Part shown: one piece after another, positions 50,832 through 59,204 of the stretch
How positions within the stretch are numbered: the stretch's first letter is position 1
How the letters are laid out: each line of letters begins with the position of its first letter
Source of the DNA: Psychrobacillus sp042944905
GTDB lineage: Bacteria > Bacillota > Bacilli > Bacillales_A > Planococcaceae
Direction: 5' to 3'
DNA length: 64,000 nt
Assembly (NCBI RefSeq): GCF_042944905.1
Contig: NZ_CP168496.1
Coordinates: 1 to 64,000 of the forward strand
Notes under the pieces: model-generated
What the model was told of the DNA's origin: nothing
The model's input: only the letters and a program-made list of their open reading frames with translations
Database searches by the model: none
Translations under genes and position numbers: made by a program

Positions 50832-51392
50832 TTGCGAATAAAAGAAGTAATAGTCGTAGAAGGAAAAGATGATACAACCGCTATTAAACGATCCGTTGAA
50901 GCAGATACTATAGAAACGAATGGATCCGCCATTTCTAAAGAAACACTTATTAAAATCCAACATGCACAAGATAAAAGAGGGGTTATTGTTTTTACTGATC
51001 CAGATTATCCAGGGAGACGTATACGTGCAATTATTGAAGAGCATGTTCCGGGTGTGAAACATGCCTTTTTATCGAAAGAAAAAACGATTGCTAAAAACGG
51101 TAAAGGGCTTGGGATTGAGCATGCAAAAGATGAGGATATTCGACAGGCACTTGCGGGTGTTTACACTCCAAAGTCTGATGGGGATGCAGCACCAAATATT
51201 CCTTTAGATGTCCTAATTGAAGGGAAATTCATTGGTCACCCAAACTCCAAAGAGCGAAGAACGATACTTGGAGAATTGTTGAAAATAGGTTATACAAATG
51301 GAAAGCAATTACAAAAAAGACTTTCCATTTTTCAAATTAGCAAACAGCAGCTAGAGGAAGCAATCATGCAGCTCGATATGGAGGATAAATAA
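50832..51392 (+). CDS. rnmV: Ribonuclease M5
   Basis: RnmV makes the final cuts that mature 5S rRNA in Firmicutes. The TOPRIM domain has VVEGKDDT with Glu10 and TDPDYPG with Asp56 and Asp58; the C-terminal half ends with the conserved LLKIGYTNGKQLQKRL. The TTG start (186 residues) matches the B. subtilis start MKIKE and has GAGG nine bases upstream; longer frames would run into the upstream hairpin. Its 5S substrates are encoded twice in the window. Confidence 0.95.
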   Translation: MRIKEVIVVEGKDDTTAIKRSVEADTIETNGSAISKETLIKIQHAQDKRGVIVFTDPDYPGRRIRAIIEEHVPGVKHAFLSKEKTIAKNGKGLGIEHAKDEDIRQALAGVYTPKSDGDAAPNIPLDVLIEGKFIGHPNSKERRTILGELLKIGYTNGKQLQKRLSIFQISKQQLEEAIMQLDMEDK

Positions 51393-51395
51393 TTT

Positions 51396-52274
51396 ATGCA
51401 AAAAGATATAGCAACACCAATCCGAACTCAGGAAATACTGAAGAAATACGGCTTCTCATTCAAAAAAAGCCTAGGACAAAACTTTTTAATTGATCCGAAC
51501 ATCTTACGTAATATTGTGTCACATGCAGATTTAACAAAAGATTCTGCGGCTATTGAAATTGGACCAGGAATTGGCGCGTTAACCGAGCACTTAGCAAGAG
51601 CGTCAGGAAAAGTAGTCGCGTTTGAAATTGATCAAAGATTGCTGCCGGTCTTAGAAGATACCCTATCCCCATATGAAAATGTAGAAATTATTCACTCGGA
51701 TATTTTAGAAGTTGATGTAAAGCAAATTTTTCAGGATAAATTAGCCGATTATAAAGATGTAATGGTAGTTGCAAATTTACCTTATTACGTGACAACGCCT
51801 ATTTTATTAAAGTTGTTAATGGATCGTTTGCCTATTCGTGGAATGGTCGTTATGATGCAAAAAGAAGTGGCAGATCGAATTACAGCTTCACCCGGTACAA
51901 AAGCCTATGGGTCACTTTCCATTGCAATACAATATTATATGAAGGCAGAAGTAGCAATGGTAGTACCAAAAGCTGTTTTCATGCCGCAACCAAATGTAGA
52001 TTCTGCAGTTATAAAACTCACTCGCCACCTGATTCCGCCAGTGAATGTGATAGATGAAGACTTTTTGTTTAAAGTTTCTAGAGGTTCGTTTGTTCAAAGA
52101 AGAAAAACAATTATTAATAATTTACTGTCTTCTTTACCAAATGGCAAGGAAAAGAAAGAGATAATTATACACTCGTTAGAAAAAGTAAATATTAATCCAA
52201 CTAGAAGAGGCGAGACTTTGTCCATTGAAGAATTTGGACGTTTGGCAGATGAATTATATCCACATTTCCATTAA
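51396..52274 (+). CDS. rsmA: 16S rRNA A1518/A1519 dimethyltransferase
   Basis: RsmA (KsgA) dimethylates two adjacent adenines in the 3' loop of 16S rRNA. The SAM motif is EIGPGIGALTEHL, the catalytic motif NLPYYVTTP, and the C-terminal helical domain is complete. The 292 residues are typical. The ATG is three bases after the rnmV stop with ATGGAGG upstream, so the two are one operon. Loss is classically linked to kasugamycin resistance. B. subtilis has yabG next; it is absent here. Confidence 0.97.
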   Translation: MQKDIATPIRTQEILKKYGFSFKKSLGQNFLIDPNILRNIVSHADLTKDSAAIEIGPGIGALTEHLARASGKVVAFEIDQRLLPVLEDTLSPYENVEIIHSDILEVDVKQIFQDKLADYKDVMVVANLPYYVTTPILLKLLMDRLPIRGMVVMMQKEVADRITASPGTKAYGSLSIAIQYYMKAEVAMVVPKAVFMPQPNVDSAVIKLTRHLIPPVNVIDEDFLFKVSRGSFVQRRKTIINNLLSSLPNGKEKKEIIIHSLEKVNINPTRRGETLSIEEFGRLADELYPHFH

Positions 52275-52375
52275 CTCTACTTGTTACAATATTAGTAATA
52301 TTTATAAACAAAAGTAGTGATTATAAGGAATAAATGTATTGACAACTATGTGCTTTGATTGTTAAAATGTTTTGT

Positions 52376-52404
52376 TTGACAAAAAAATATATGAATGGTA
52401 TTAT
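52376..52404 (+). promoter_or_regulatory. veg promoter (proximal)
   Basis: TTGACA (52376-52381), 17 bases, TATTAT (52399-52404), very strong. A second candidate, TTGACA at 52339 with TAAAAT at 52363, lies just upstream. Confidence 0.9.
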
Positions 52405-52428
52405 AGTATTCAGTGAGGTGTAAGCAGA

Positions 52429-52692
52429 ATGCCAAAAACTTTAGCTGATATTAAAAAGTCATTAGATCATCATTTAGGCAAACGTTTGCAATTAAAAGCA
52501 AACGGAGGACGTAAAAAAACAATTGAGCGAGCTGGCGTATTGAGAGAGACTTATCATGCCGTTTTCGTTATCGACTTGGATCAAGATGAAAATTCTTTTG
52601 AACGTGTATCTTATAGTTATGCAGACATTTTGACAGAAGCAGTAGAAATCACTATTTTTGATGAAGCAAATAATTTAATAGTTGTAAAATGA
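52429..52692 (+). CDS. veg: Veg protein
   Basis: An 87-residue protein highly abundant in vegetative Bacillus and linked to biofilm matrix gene control through SinR. The chain (KTLADIKKSLDHHLGKRL, GGRKKTIERAG, DQDENSFERVSYSYADIL) is near-identical to the family. GAGGTG precedes the ATG. Two strong promoters precede it and a terminator follows. Confidence 0.95.
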   Translation: MPKTLADIKKSLDHHLGKRLQLKANGGRKKTIERAGVLRETYHAVFVIDLDQDENSFERVSYSYADILTEAVEITIFDEANNLIVVK

Positions 52693-52727
52693 TTATTTAG
52701 AACTTTTATCTTTTCTATATTTCGAAA

Positions 52728-52771
52728 CAAACTGCTTTTGCATTCCTTGAATGTAAAGGGAGTTTTTTTTT
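52728..52771 (+). terminator. Terminator after veg
   Basis: AAACT and TTTGCATTC pair with GAATGTAAA and AGTTT across a small internal loop, followed by nine Ts. Confidence 0.82.
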
Positions 52772-52781
52772 ATTTATAGGA

Positions 52782-52788
52782 CATACTA
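52782..52788 (+). promoter_or_regulatory. Sigma-G-type -10 of sspF
   Basis: CATACTA is the sigma-G -10 consensus, 37 bases before the sspF ATG. The -35 at 18-base spacing (GGAGT) is a poor match. Confidence 0.55.
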
Positions 52789-52824
52789 TAAACGCTAGTT
52801 GTTTAAAAGGAGGATACACCACAT

Positions 52825-52998
52825 ATGGCTAAAAGAGGTATTATGTCTGATCAATTGAAAGAAGAGATTGCAAAAGATCTTGGATTTTATGATGTAGTCA
52901 AGACCGAGGGCTGGGGTGGGATAAAATCGCGTGATGCTGGTAATATGGTAAAAAGAGCAATTGAAATGGCTGAACAACAAATGAAGTCGCCAAAGTAA
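52825..52998 (+). CDS. sspF: Small acid-soluble spore protein SspF (alpha/beta type)
   Basis: A 57-residue gene running MAKRGIMSDQLKEEIAKDLG, then FYDVVKTEGWGGIKSRDAGN, then MVKRAIEMAEQQMKSPK. This is the SspF member of the alpha/beta SASP family, which coats spore DNA. The GFYDVVK and GNMVKRAIE segments are diagnostic. It lacks the Glu-Ile/Phe-Ala germination protease site typical of major SASPs, as SspF does. AAAAGGAGG is well placed. It lies between veg and ispE as in B. subtilis. Confidence 0.95.
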   Translation: MAKRGIMSDQLKEEIAKDLGFYDVVKTEGWGGIKSRDAGNMVKRAIEMAEQQMKSPK

Positions 52999-53070
52999 AT
53001 TTTTCGTATGACCAATCTGGTTTTAAACTGGCAAGCAAACGAGATCCAAAATAATGAACAACTAGCGTTT

Positions 53071-53102
53071 AGGAAAGGTAGAGAAATCTGCCTTTCCTTT
53101 TT
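53071..53102 (+). terminator. Terminator after sspF
   Basis: AGGAAAGG and AGA pair with TCT and CCTTTCCT around a GAAA loop, followed by Ts. Confidence 0.88.
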
Positions 53103-53292
53103 GAGTAGATAATAAAAATTTCCTCAAAAACTTTACAGAGTCCTGCTAGGAGTTCGTCTTAGATCCGAATTGTAGTTGAATCGACACGATGTCTCGAATT
53201 TAGACTATATACCTCTTGCATAGTCGCTTCCTCATTTCTTATGCGGTGTGTTAAAATAGGGAACAACCTATGTTTGAAAAGGAGCAGATGGA

Positions 53293-54159
53293 ATGTACTA
53301 TGTAAAAGCACCTGCTAAAATAAATTTAACACTCGATGTATTACATAAACGTCCAGATGGTTATCATGAAGTCGAAATGATTATGACGACAGTTGATTTG
53401 TCGGACCGTATTGGATTAGAGCGAAGAGAAGATGGGAAAATACATATTCTGTCTGTGGATCGTTTTGTTCCTACTGATTTTAGAAATTTAGCATATCAAG
53501 CAGCAAAGATATTAAAAGAAATGTATCATGTAAAGTCTGGAGTTACGATTAAGATTGAAAAAAACATTCCAGTTGCCGCTGGATTAGCTGGCGGTAGTAG
53601 TGATGCTGCCGCAACTCTAAGAGGATTAAATACACTTTGGAGTTTAGGGTTATCTTTAGATGAACTTGCGCAAATCGGCACAAAAATAGGTTCTGATGTT
53701 GCATTTTGTGTGTATGGCGGAACAGCACTTGCCACGGGGCGAGGAGAAAAGATTCAAGAATTGCCGTCTCCAGCAAATTGTTGGGTAATTCTCGCAAAAC
53801 CGACTCTAGGAGTTTCTACAGCAGATATTTACGGAAGTTTAAAAATAAACCAGATAGAACATCCAAAAACAAAACAAATGGTAGAAGCGATTGAAAAAAA
53901 AGATTTTGTGCAAATGTGTGCCTCCGTGGGGAATGTGTTAGAAAATGTCACATTAAAATTGTATCCTGAAGTTGCTAATTTAAAGGATCAAATGCAAAAA
54001 TTTGGAGCGGATGCAGTATTGATGAGCGGTAGCGGTCCCACGGTGTTTGGGATAGTTCAACATGAATCAAGGGTACAAAGAATTTATAATGGGCTTCGTG
54101 GTTTTTGCGATGAAGTATACGCTGTTAGATTAATAGGAGAACGGGACTCACTTGCTTAA
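53293..54159 (+). CDS. ispE: 4-diphosphocytidyl-2-C-methyl-D-erythritol kinase
   Basis: IspE phosphorylates CDP-ME, the fourth step of the MEP isoprenoid pathway. The GHMP kinase fold shows APAKINLTLDVL, the ATP loop PVAAGLAGGSSDAAA and the C-terminal MSGSGPTVFG. Length is 288 residues. AAAAGGAG precedes the ATG. The 190-base gap upstream has a TAAAAT -10 candidate at 53246-53253 but no clear -35. Confidence 0.97.
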   Translation: MYYVKAPAKINLTLDVLHKRPDGYHEVEMIMTTVDLSDRIGLERREDGKIHILSVDRFVPTDFRNLAYQAAKILKEMYHVKSGVTIKIEKNIPVAAGLAGGSSDAAATLRGLNTLWSLGLSLDELAQIGTKIGSDVAFCVYGGTALATGRGEKIQELPSPANCWVILAKPTLGVSTADIYGSLKINQIEHPKTKQMVEAIEKKDFVQMCASVGNVLENVTLKLYPEVANLKDQMQKFGADAVLMSGSGPTVFGIVQHESRVQRIYNGLRGFCDEVYAVRLIGERDSLA

Positions 54160-54214
54160 ATGCGGATGATTGTGATACGTTTTCTTTAAAATATTCGTGT
54201 TTGGAGGTGATTGT

Positions 54215-55066
54215 ATGAAATGGAAAAGAAGTGAACGACTCGTAGATATGACGCAATACATGATAGAACATCCCCATAAGTTAATTCCTTTAACGTACTT
54301 TGCATCTTTATACCAATCGGCTAAATCTTCCATTAGTGAAGATCTAACGATAATAAAAGAAACGTTCGAAGAAAGAGGCAGAGGCTTACTAATAACCGTA
54401 CCAGGAGCAGCTGGGGGGGTTAAATTCATTCCTACTATGACAAGCGAAGATGTTAATGAAATAACACAGAGCCTAATAGAGCAACTTTCAAAAGCTGATC
54501 GATTACTACCAGGTGGTTATTTATATATGACAGATATATTAGGAAATCCGTCTCTTATGAATAAGGTAGGTAAAATATTTGCATCTGCTTTTGCACATGA
54601 AAAAATAGATGCCATAATGACAGTTGCAACAAAAGGTATTTCAATTGCACATGCAATTGCAAGACATTTAAATGTACCAGTTGTGGTAGTTCGTAGAGAT
54701 AGCAAAGTGACGGAAGGCCCGACGGTAAGTATTAATTACGTATCTGGATCCGCAAGACGTATCCAAACCATGGTTCTTTCGAAAAGAAGTATGGAAAAAG
54801 GACAACGTGTATTAATCACTGACGACTTTATGAAAGTGGGCGGGACAATTAATGGAATGAAAAACCTGCTTGAGGAGTTTAATTGTGAACTTGCAGGAAT
54901 AGCTGTATTAGTTGAGGCGGATCATGAAGGCGAACAACTAGTGGATGAATATTTATCACTTATAAAATTACGTGAAGTCAATGAAAAAGATGGTACAATT
55001 GTTTTAACGGAAGGCAACTATTTTGAGAAGGGTGGAAACAATGATGAAAACAGTAACAACAACTAA
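54215..55066 (+). CDS. purR: Pur operon repressor PurR
   Basis: PurR binds PurBox palindromes and represses purine synthesis; PRPP relieves it. A winged-helix N-terminus (about 1-75; SERLVDMTQYMIEHPHKLI) joins a phosphoribosyltransferase-like domain with the PRPP loop VLITDDFMKVGGT. The ATG has GGAGGTGAT; the upstream in-frame start has none. Length is 283. The last 26 bases overlap ridA, and the reading there gives an unusual Asn-rich tail GGNNDENSNNN. Confidence 0.95.
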   Translation: MKWKRSERLVDMTQYMIEHPHKLIPLTYFASLYQSAKSSISEDLTIIKETFEERGRGLLITVPGAAGGVKFIPTMTSEDVNEITQSLIEQLSKADRLLPGGYLYMTDILGNPSLMNKVGKIFASAFAHEKIDAIMTVATKGISIAHAIARHLNVPVVVVRRDSKVTEGPTVSINYVSGSARRIQTMVLSKRSMEKGQRVLITDDFMKVGGTINGMKNLLEEFNCELAGIAVLVEADHEGEQLVDEYLSLIKLREVNEKDGTIVLTEGNYFEKGGNNDENSNNN

Positions 55067-55415
55067 TGCACCAGCGGCTATCGGTCCATACGTACAAGGA
55101 GTGGTTGTGAACGGAATGTTTTACAGTTCAGGGCAGATTCCATTAACTCCCCAGGGAGAAGTTGTAGAAGGTTCTATTACAGAACAAACAGCACAAGTAT
55201 TTGCTAATTTAAATGCGGTGCTTACAGAAGCTGGAACTTCATTGTCAAAAGTAGTTAAAACACTTGTTTTCTTAAAAGATATGAATGATTTTGCAGAATT
55301 TAACGAAGCATATGAAAAACATTTTGAGGGTCATAAACCAGCGCGCTCTGCAGTAGAAGTAGCAAGGCTCCCGAAAGATGTAAAAGTAGAAATAGAAATA
55401 ATAGCAGTTGTCTAA
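55041..55415 (+). CDS. ridA: RidA family enamine/imine deaminase (YabJ)
   Basis: RidA hydrolyses reactive 2-aminoacrylate and related imines. The 124-residue chain has APAAIGPYVQGVVVNG, SSGQIPLTPQGE and the C-terminal ARSAVEVARLPKDVKVEIEIIAV, with the conserved Arg in PARSAVEV. Two ATG codons are adjacent; I take the first. In Bacillus yabJ is needed for PurR function and is always downstream of purR. A terminator follows. Confidence 0.95.
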   Translation: MMKTVTTTNAPAAIGPYVQGVVVNGMFYSSGQIPLTPQGEVVEGSITEQTAQVFANLNAVLTEAGTSLSKVVKTLVFLKDMNDFAEFNEAYEKHFEGHKPARSAVEVARLPKDVKVEIEIIAVV

Positions 55416-55416
55416 T

Positions 55417-55453
55417 AAAAAGAGTATGCCTTCTTCGGAAAGCATACTTTTTT
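55417..55453 (+). terminator. Terminator after ridA
   Basis: AAAAGAGTATGC pairs with GCATACTTTTTT (one G-T) around a 12-base loop containing TTCGG. Confidence 0.88.
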
Positions 55454-55525
55454 ATTTGTAATAAAACATGGTCAACAGATAAAAAAACAGTGATATTATA
55501 ATATTTAAAATATTTACACGAAAAA

Positions 55526-55553
55526 GAAGGATACTGGAAAGTTTTGTAGAATT
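55526..55553 (+). promoter_or_regulatory. Sigma-H promoter of spoVG
   Basis: GAAGGATAC (55526-55534) and GTAGAATT (55546-55553) match the sigma-H -35 (AGGAWWW) and -10 (GAAT) with the spacing of the classic B. subtilis spoVG promoter. An AT-rich stretch upstream (55454-55520) resembles the AbrB target region there. Confidence 0.85.
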
Positions 55554-55597
55554 ACTATAATAGGATTTTTTCAACTAAGAAGAGAGGTGGTGTAAAA

Positions 55598-55891
55598 ATG
55601 GAAGTAACGGACGTAAGATTACGTAAGGTACTATCAGATGGTCGTATGAGGGCTATCGCTTCCATTACACTGGACAACGAGTTTGTTGTACATGATATTA
55701 GAGTAATTGATGGAAATGCGGGGTTATTTGTTGCCATGCCAAGTAAAAGAACCCCAGAAGGTGAATTCAGAGATATAGCTCATCCGATAAATTCTGGAAC
55801 ACGTACAAAAATTCAAGAAGCGGTGTTATATGCTTATCATTTGAGTGGTGAACCAGAGGAAGCGGAACAAACAGTAGAAGCTAGTTATTAG
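55598..55891 (+). CDS. spoVG: Septation and stage V sporulation regulator SpoVG
   Basis: SpoVG is a 97-residue nucleic-acid-binding protein affecting asymmetric septation, cortex formation and, in other Firmicutes, virulence genes. The chain MEVTDVRLRKV...DGRMRAIASITLDNEFVVHDIRVIDG is near-identical to B. subtilis. AGAGGTGG precedes the ATG. AbrB, its repressor in Bacillus, is encoded 11 kb upstream. Confidence 0.97.
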   Translation: MEVTDVRLRKVLSDGRMRAIASITLDNEFVVHDIRVIDGNAGLFVAMPSKRTPEGEFRDIAHPINSGTRTKIQEAVLYAYHLSGEPEEAEQTVEASY

Positions 55892-55938
55892 TAATTAGAT
55901 ATGCTAATCGTACACAGTAAAATAATAATTTCTGAATT

Positions 55939-55967
55939 AAGCCATTTCTAAGGAGATGGTTTTTTTT
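55939..55967 (+). terminator. Terminator after spoVG
   Basis: CCATTTC pairs with GAGATGG around a short loop, followed by eight Ts. Confidence 0.8.
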
Positions 55968-56023
55968 GTGCTAAAATTATCCATAGTACTTGTTTTGTCA
56001 TGTATTTGTCAAGAGATATTTCC

Positions 56024-56052
56024 TTGAAAAATCACGCTAATTCCGCTATAGT
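56024..56052 (+). promoter_or_regulatory. glmU promoter
   Basis: TTGAAA (56024-56029), 17 bases, TATAGT (56047-56052). Confidence 0.75.
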
Positions 56053-56090
56053 CAAAAGAGGAAATTAGCCCACTGGAGGGAAAACGGAAA

Positions 56091-57461
56091 ATGACAAATA
56101 CTTATGCGGTCGTGTTAGCTGCTGGTAAGGGAACTCGTATGAAGTCTAGTCTTTATAAAGTGCTACATCCTGTTTGTGGGAAACCTATGGTAGAACATGT
56201 TGTAGCAAACATGGAGAAGCTCGGCGTTAATAAGATTGTAACAATTGTTGGGCATGGGGCAGAAACTGTTCAAAGCAAGTTAGGTACTAGAAGTGAATAC
56301 GCTCTACAGGCAGAGCAATTAGGTACAGCTCATGCTGTTTTACAAGCAGAGGCGTCGCTTTTAAATCTTTCAGGTACAACTATTGTTATATGTGGAGACA
56401 CGCCTCTAATTACTGCTGAAACAATGAGAGATCTATTAGATCTTCATAAAGAAACAGGCGCAAAAGCAACTATCTTAACAGCTATTGCGACTAATCCAAC
56501 TGGTTATGGAAGGGTTATTCGAGCGGAAGATGGTAGTGTAAAAAGTATTGTAGAACAAAAAGATGCATCTACAGAAGAGCAACTTGTAAATGAGATTAAC
56601 TCAGGAACTTATTGTTTTGATAATGAGGCATTATTCAAAGCGTTGAAATTAGTAAAAAACGAGAATGCTCAAGGTGAATATTATTTGCCGGATGTAATTG
56701 AGATTTTGCAAAAAAATGGAGAGGTAATCTCTGCATATGCAGCAAAAGACTTAGATGAAATTTTGGGCATAAATGATCGAATTGCACTTTCTCAAGCAGA
56801 ACAAACTATGAGATCTCGTATTGCACATCACCATATGCGTGAAGGCGTGACAATTATTGATCCTCAAAATACATACATTAGTAGCGATGCCGTAATTGGT
56901 GCGGATACAGTTATCCAACCAGGAGTTACTATTGAAGGAAATACTACTATTGGAAAAAACTGTACGATCGGTCCAAACAGCCATATTGTTTCAAGTATAA
57001 TTGGAAATGGAACTACTATACATTCTTCCGTTATATTATCGAGCGAAGTGGGTAATCACACGGCTATTGGTCCATTTGCACATATTCGACCACAGACAGA
57101 GGTTGGAAATGATGTGAAAATTGGTAACTTTGTCGAAGTAAAAAAATCCACAGTAGGAAACGGAAGCAAAATTTCTCATTTGAGTTATATGGGAGACGCA
57201 TCTATTGGTTCAAATGTAAATATTGGATGTGGCACAATTACTGTAAACTATGATGGAAAAAATAAATTTGTAACGAAGATTGAAGATGATGCTTTTGTTG
57301 GCTGTAACTCCAATTTAGTAGCACCAGTTACAATTGGCAATAAAGCATATGTTGCTGCGGGCTCTACCATTACAAAAGATGTACCTGGGGAAGCACTTGC
57401 GATCGGACGTGCTCGACAAGAAAATAAATTAGGCTACGTAGAAAAACTAAAACTAAAATAA
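56091..57461 (+). CDS. glmU: Bifunctional GlmU (N-acetylglucosamine-1-phosphate uridyltransferase / glucosamine-1-phosphate acetyltransferase)
   Basis: GlmU makes UDP-GlcNAc for peptidoglycan and teichoic acids. The N-terminal pyrophosphorylase domain (about 1-228) has LAAGKGTRMK and GDTPLI. The C-terminal left-handed beta helix (about 250-456) shows hexapeptide repeats and the acetyltransferase residues in SHLSYMGDASIG and NYDGKNK. Length is 456. TGGAGGG precedes the ATG. It is followed by prs as in all Bacillus. Confidence 0.97.
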   Translation: MTNTYAVVLAAGKGTRMKSSLYKVLHPVCGKPMVEHVVANMEKLGVNKIVTIVGHGAETVQSKLGTRSEYALQAEQLGTAHAVLQAEASLLNLSGTTIVICGDTPLITAETMRDLLDLHKETGAKATILTAIATNPTGYGRVIRAEDGSVKSIVEQKDASTEEQLVNEINSGTYCFDNEALFKALKLVKNENAQGEYYLPDVIEILQKNGEVISAYAAKDLDEILGINDRIALSQAEQTMRSRIAHHHMREGVTIIDPQNTYISSDAVIGADTVIQPGVTIEGNTTIGKNCTIGPNSHIVSSIIGNGTTIHSSVILSSEVGNHTAIGPFAHIRPQTEVGNDVKIGNFVEVKKSTVGNGSKISHLSYMGDASIGSNVNIGCGTITVNYDGKNKFVTKIEDDAFVGCNSNLVAPVTIGNKAYVAAGSTITKDVPGEALAIGRARQENKLGYVEKLKLK

Positions 57462-57483
57462 CCCACTATCCAGGAGGATTATC

Positions 57484-58443
57484 ATGCCAGAACAATACGC
57501 AAACTCAAAATTGAAAATATTCACATTAAATTCTAATAGAGAATTAGCTGAAGAAATTGCGAAAGAAGTAGGACTTCCATTAGGTAAATCTACAGTAACT
57601 AGATTTAGCGATGGAGAGGTCCAAATCAATATTGATGAAAGTATTCGAGGGTGTGACGTATTCATCGTTCAATCAACTTCAGGTCCTGTAAACGAACATC
57701 TGATGGAATTGTTAATTATGCTTGATGCTGTTAAACGCGCATCGGCTCGAACAGTAAGCGTAGTATTACCTTATTACGGATATGCGCGCCAAGATAGAAA
57801 AGCGCGTGCTCGTGAACCAATCACGGCTAAACTTGTCGCAGATCTTTTAACAACAGCAGGGGCAACTCGTGCAATCGTACTTGATCTACATGCTCCTCAA
57901 ATTCAAGGATTCTTTAATATTCCAATTGATCACTTAGTTGCTGTTCCTATTTTATCTGATTACTTCTTAGGGAAAGACCTTGATCCATCCGAATTAGTTA
58001 TCGTATCACCTGATCACGGTGGTGTAACTCGTGCTCGTAAAATGGCGGATCGTTTAAAAGCCCCGATTGCTATTATAGATAAACGTCGTCCACGTCCAAA
58101 TGTAGCGGAAGTAATGAATATTGTAGGTAATGTAGAAGGAAAAACGGCTATCTTGATCGATGATATTATTGACACTGCGGGTACCATTTCGATTGCAGCA
58201 CAAGCTTTAATAGAAAGTGGAGCAAAAGAAGTATATGCTTGCTGTACGCATGCAGTACTTTCTGGTCCGGCAATTGAGCGAATAGATAACTCTGTGATTA
58301 AAGAATTGGTTATTACGAATTCAATTCAATTATCTGAAGATAAAACTTCTCCAAAAATCAAAGAACTATCTGTAGCAAAATTACTAGGCGATGCAATTGT
58401 GCGTGTTTTCGAAGAGAAATCTGTCAGCACATTATTTGATTGA
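57484..58443 (+). CDS. prs: Ribose-phosphate pyrophosphokinase
   Basis: Prs makes PRPP from ribose 5-phosphate and ATP, feeding purines, pyrimidines, His and Trp, and supplying the effector of PurR encoded upstream. Motifs are YYGYARQDRKARARE, DLHAPQIQGFF, SPDHGGVTRARKMAD and the PRPP loop ILIDDIIDTAGTI. Length is 319 residues. CAGGAGG precedes the ATG 22 bases after glmU. Confidence 0.97.
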   Translation: MPEQYANSKLKIFTLNSNRELAEEIAKEVGLPLGKSTVTRFSDGEVQINIDESIRGCDVFIVQSTSGPVNEHLMELLIMLDAVKRASARTVSVVLPYYGYARQDRKARAREPITAKLVADLLTTAGATRAIVLDLHAPQIQGFFNIPIDHLVAVPILSDYFLGKDLDPSELVIVSPDHGGVTRARKMADRLKAPIAIIDKRRPRPNVAEVMNIVGNVEGKTAILIDDIIDTAGTISIAAQALIESGAKEVYACCTHAVLSGPAIERIDNSVIKELVITNSIQLSEDKTSPKIKELSVAKLLGDAIVRVFEEKSVSTLFD

Positions 58444-58453
58444 TTCTAAAAAC

Positions 58454-58479
58454 GTTTGAAACATCCTCCAAATGGGTAT
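58454..58479 (+). promoter_or_regulatory. Sigma-B promoter of ctc
   Basis: GTTTGA (58454-58459), 14 bases, GGGTAT (58474-58479) fit the sigma-B consensus GTTTAA-N12-14-GGGTAT. B. subtilis ctc is the founding sigma-B-dependent gene, so both site and position agree. Confidence 0.85.
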
Positions 58480-58515
58480 GAATATAGGTAGGAACCTATG
58501 GGAGGATGAAAAACA

Positions 58516-59118
58516 ATGAGTACATTAATCAATGCCCAAAAGCGTAAACATAAAGAAAATGCAAGTTTGAGAAAAAGTGGGTTTATTCCAGCCATCGTTT
58601 ACGGTTTCCAAGTGGAATCCCAACCAATTGCCGTAAATGAAAGAGATTTAGCCAAAACACTTCGAGAAGTTGGTCGCAATGGTGTCATAAAACTAGCAGT
58701 AGACGGTAAAACTGTCCATGTCGTAATGAGTGATTACCAAATGAATATTCTAAAAGGTCAAATGATTCATGCGGACTTTCTAGCGATTAACATGAAAGAA
58801 GAATTAGAAGTAAATGTATTCGTAAATCTAATTGGTAATTCCGTTGATGTTTCAGAAGGCGGTATCCTTCAACAGCCAAATCGTGAAGTGACAATTACAG
58901 TTAAACCATCGGATATTCCTGAGAGTATTGAGTTGGATGTATCGAAAATGGCTATTGGTGATACATTAACAGTAGCGGAAATTCGAGGAACAGTAGATTA
59001 CTTAATTGTAAATGAAGATGATTATACGCTTGCTATTGTATCAGCGCCTCGCATAGAAGAGGAAGAAACTGAGGCAACTGGAACAGAAGAAGCCGAAACA
59101 CCAAATAAAGATGAATAA
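58516..59118 (+). CDS. ctc: General stress / ribosomal protein bL25 (Ctc)
   Basis: A 200-residue long-form bL25: an N-terminal 5S rRNA-binding domain (about 1-92; LRKSGFIPAIVYG) plus a TL5-like C-terminal beta domain (about 93-185) and an acidic, Thr/Glu-rich tail. It binds 5S rRNA in the ribosome, notably under stress. GGGAGGATG precedes the ATG. A sigma-B promoter lies between prs and this gene. Confidence 0.96.
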   Translation: MSTLINAQKRKHKENASLRKSGFIPAIVYGFQVESQPIAVNERDLAKTLREVGRNGVIKLAVDGKTVHVVMSDYQMNILKGQMIHADFLAINMKEELEVNVFVNLIGNSVDVSEGGILQQPNREVTITVKPSDIPESIELDVSKMAIGDTLTVAEIRGTVDYLIVNEDDYTLAIVSAPRIEEEETEATGTEEAETPNKDE

Positions 59119-59123
59119 AAGAG

Positions 59124-59153
59124 AAGAGATTGTCTAAAGGCAATCTCTTTTTT
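59124..59153 (+). terminator. Terminator after ctc
   Basis: AAGAGATTG pairs with CAATCTCTT around an eight-base loop, followed by Ts. Confidence 0.88.
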
Positions 59154-59204
59154 CTAATGGATATGATAAAATGGATGAAATACGTATTAAAGGAATGGAA
59201 ATGA

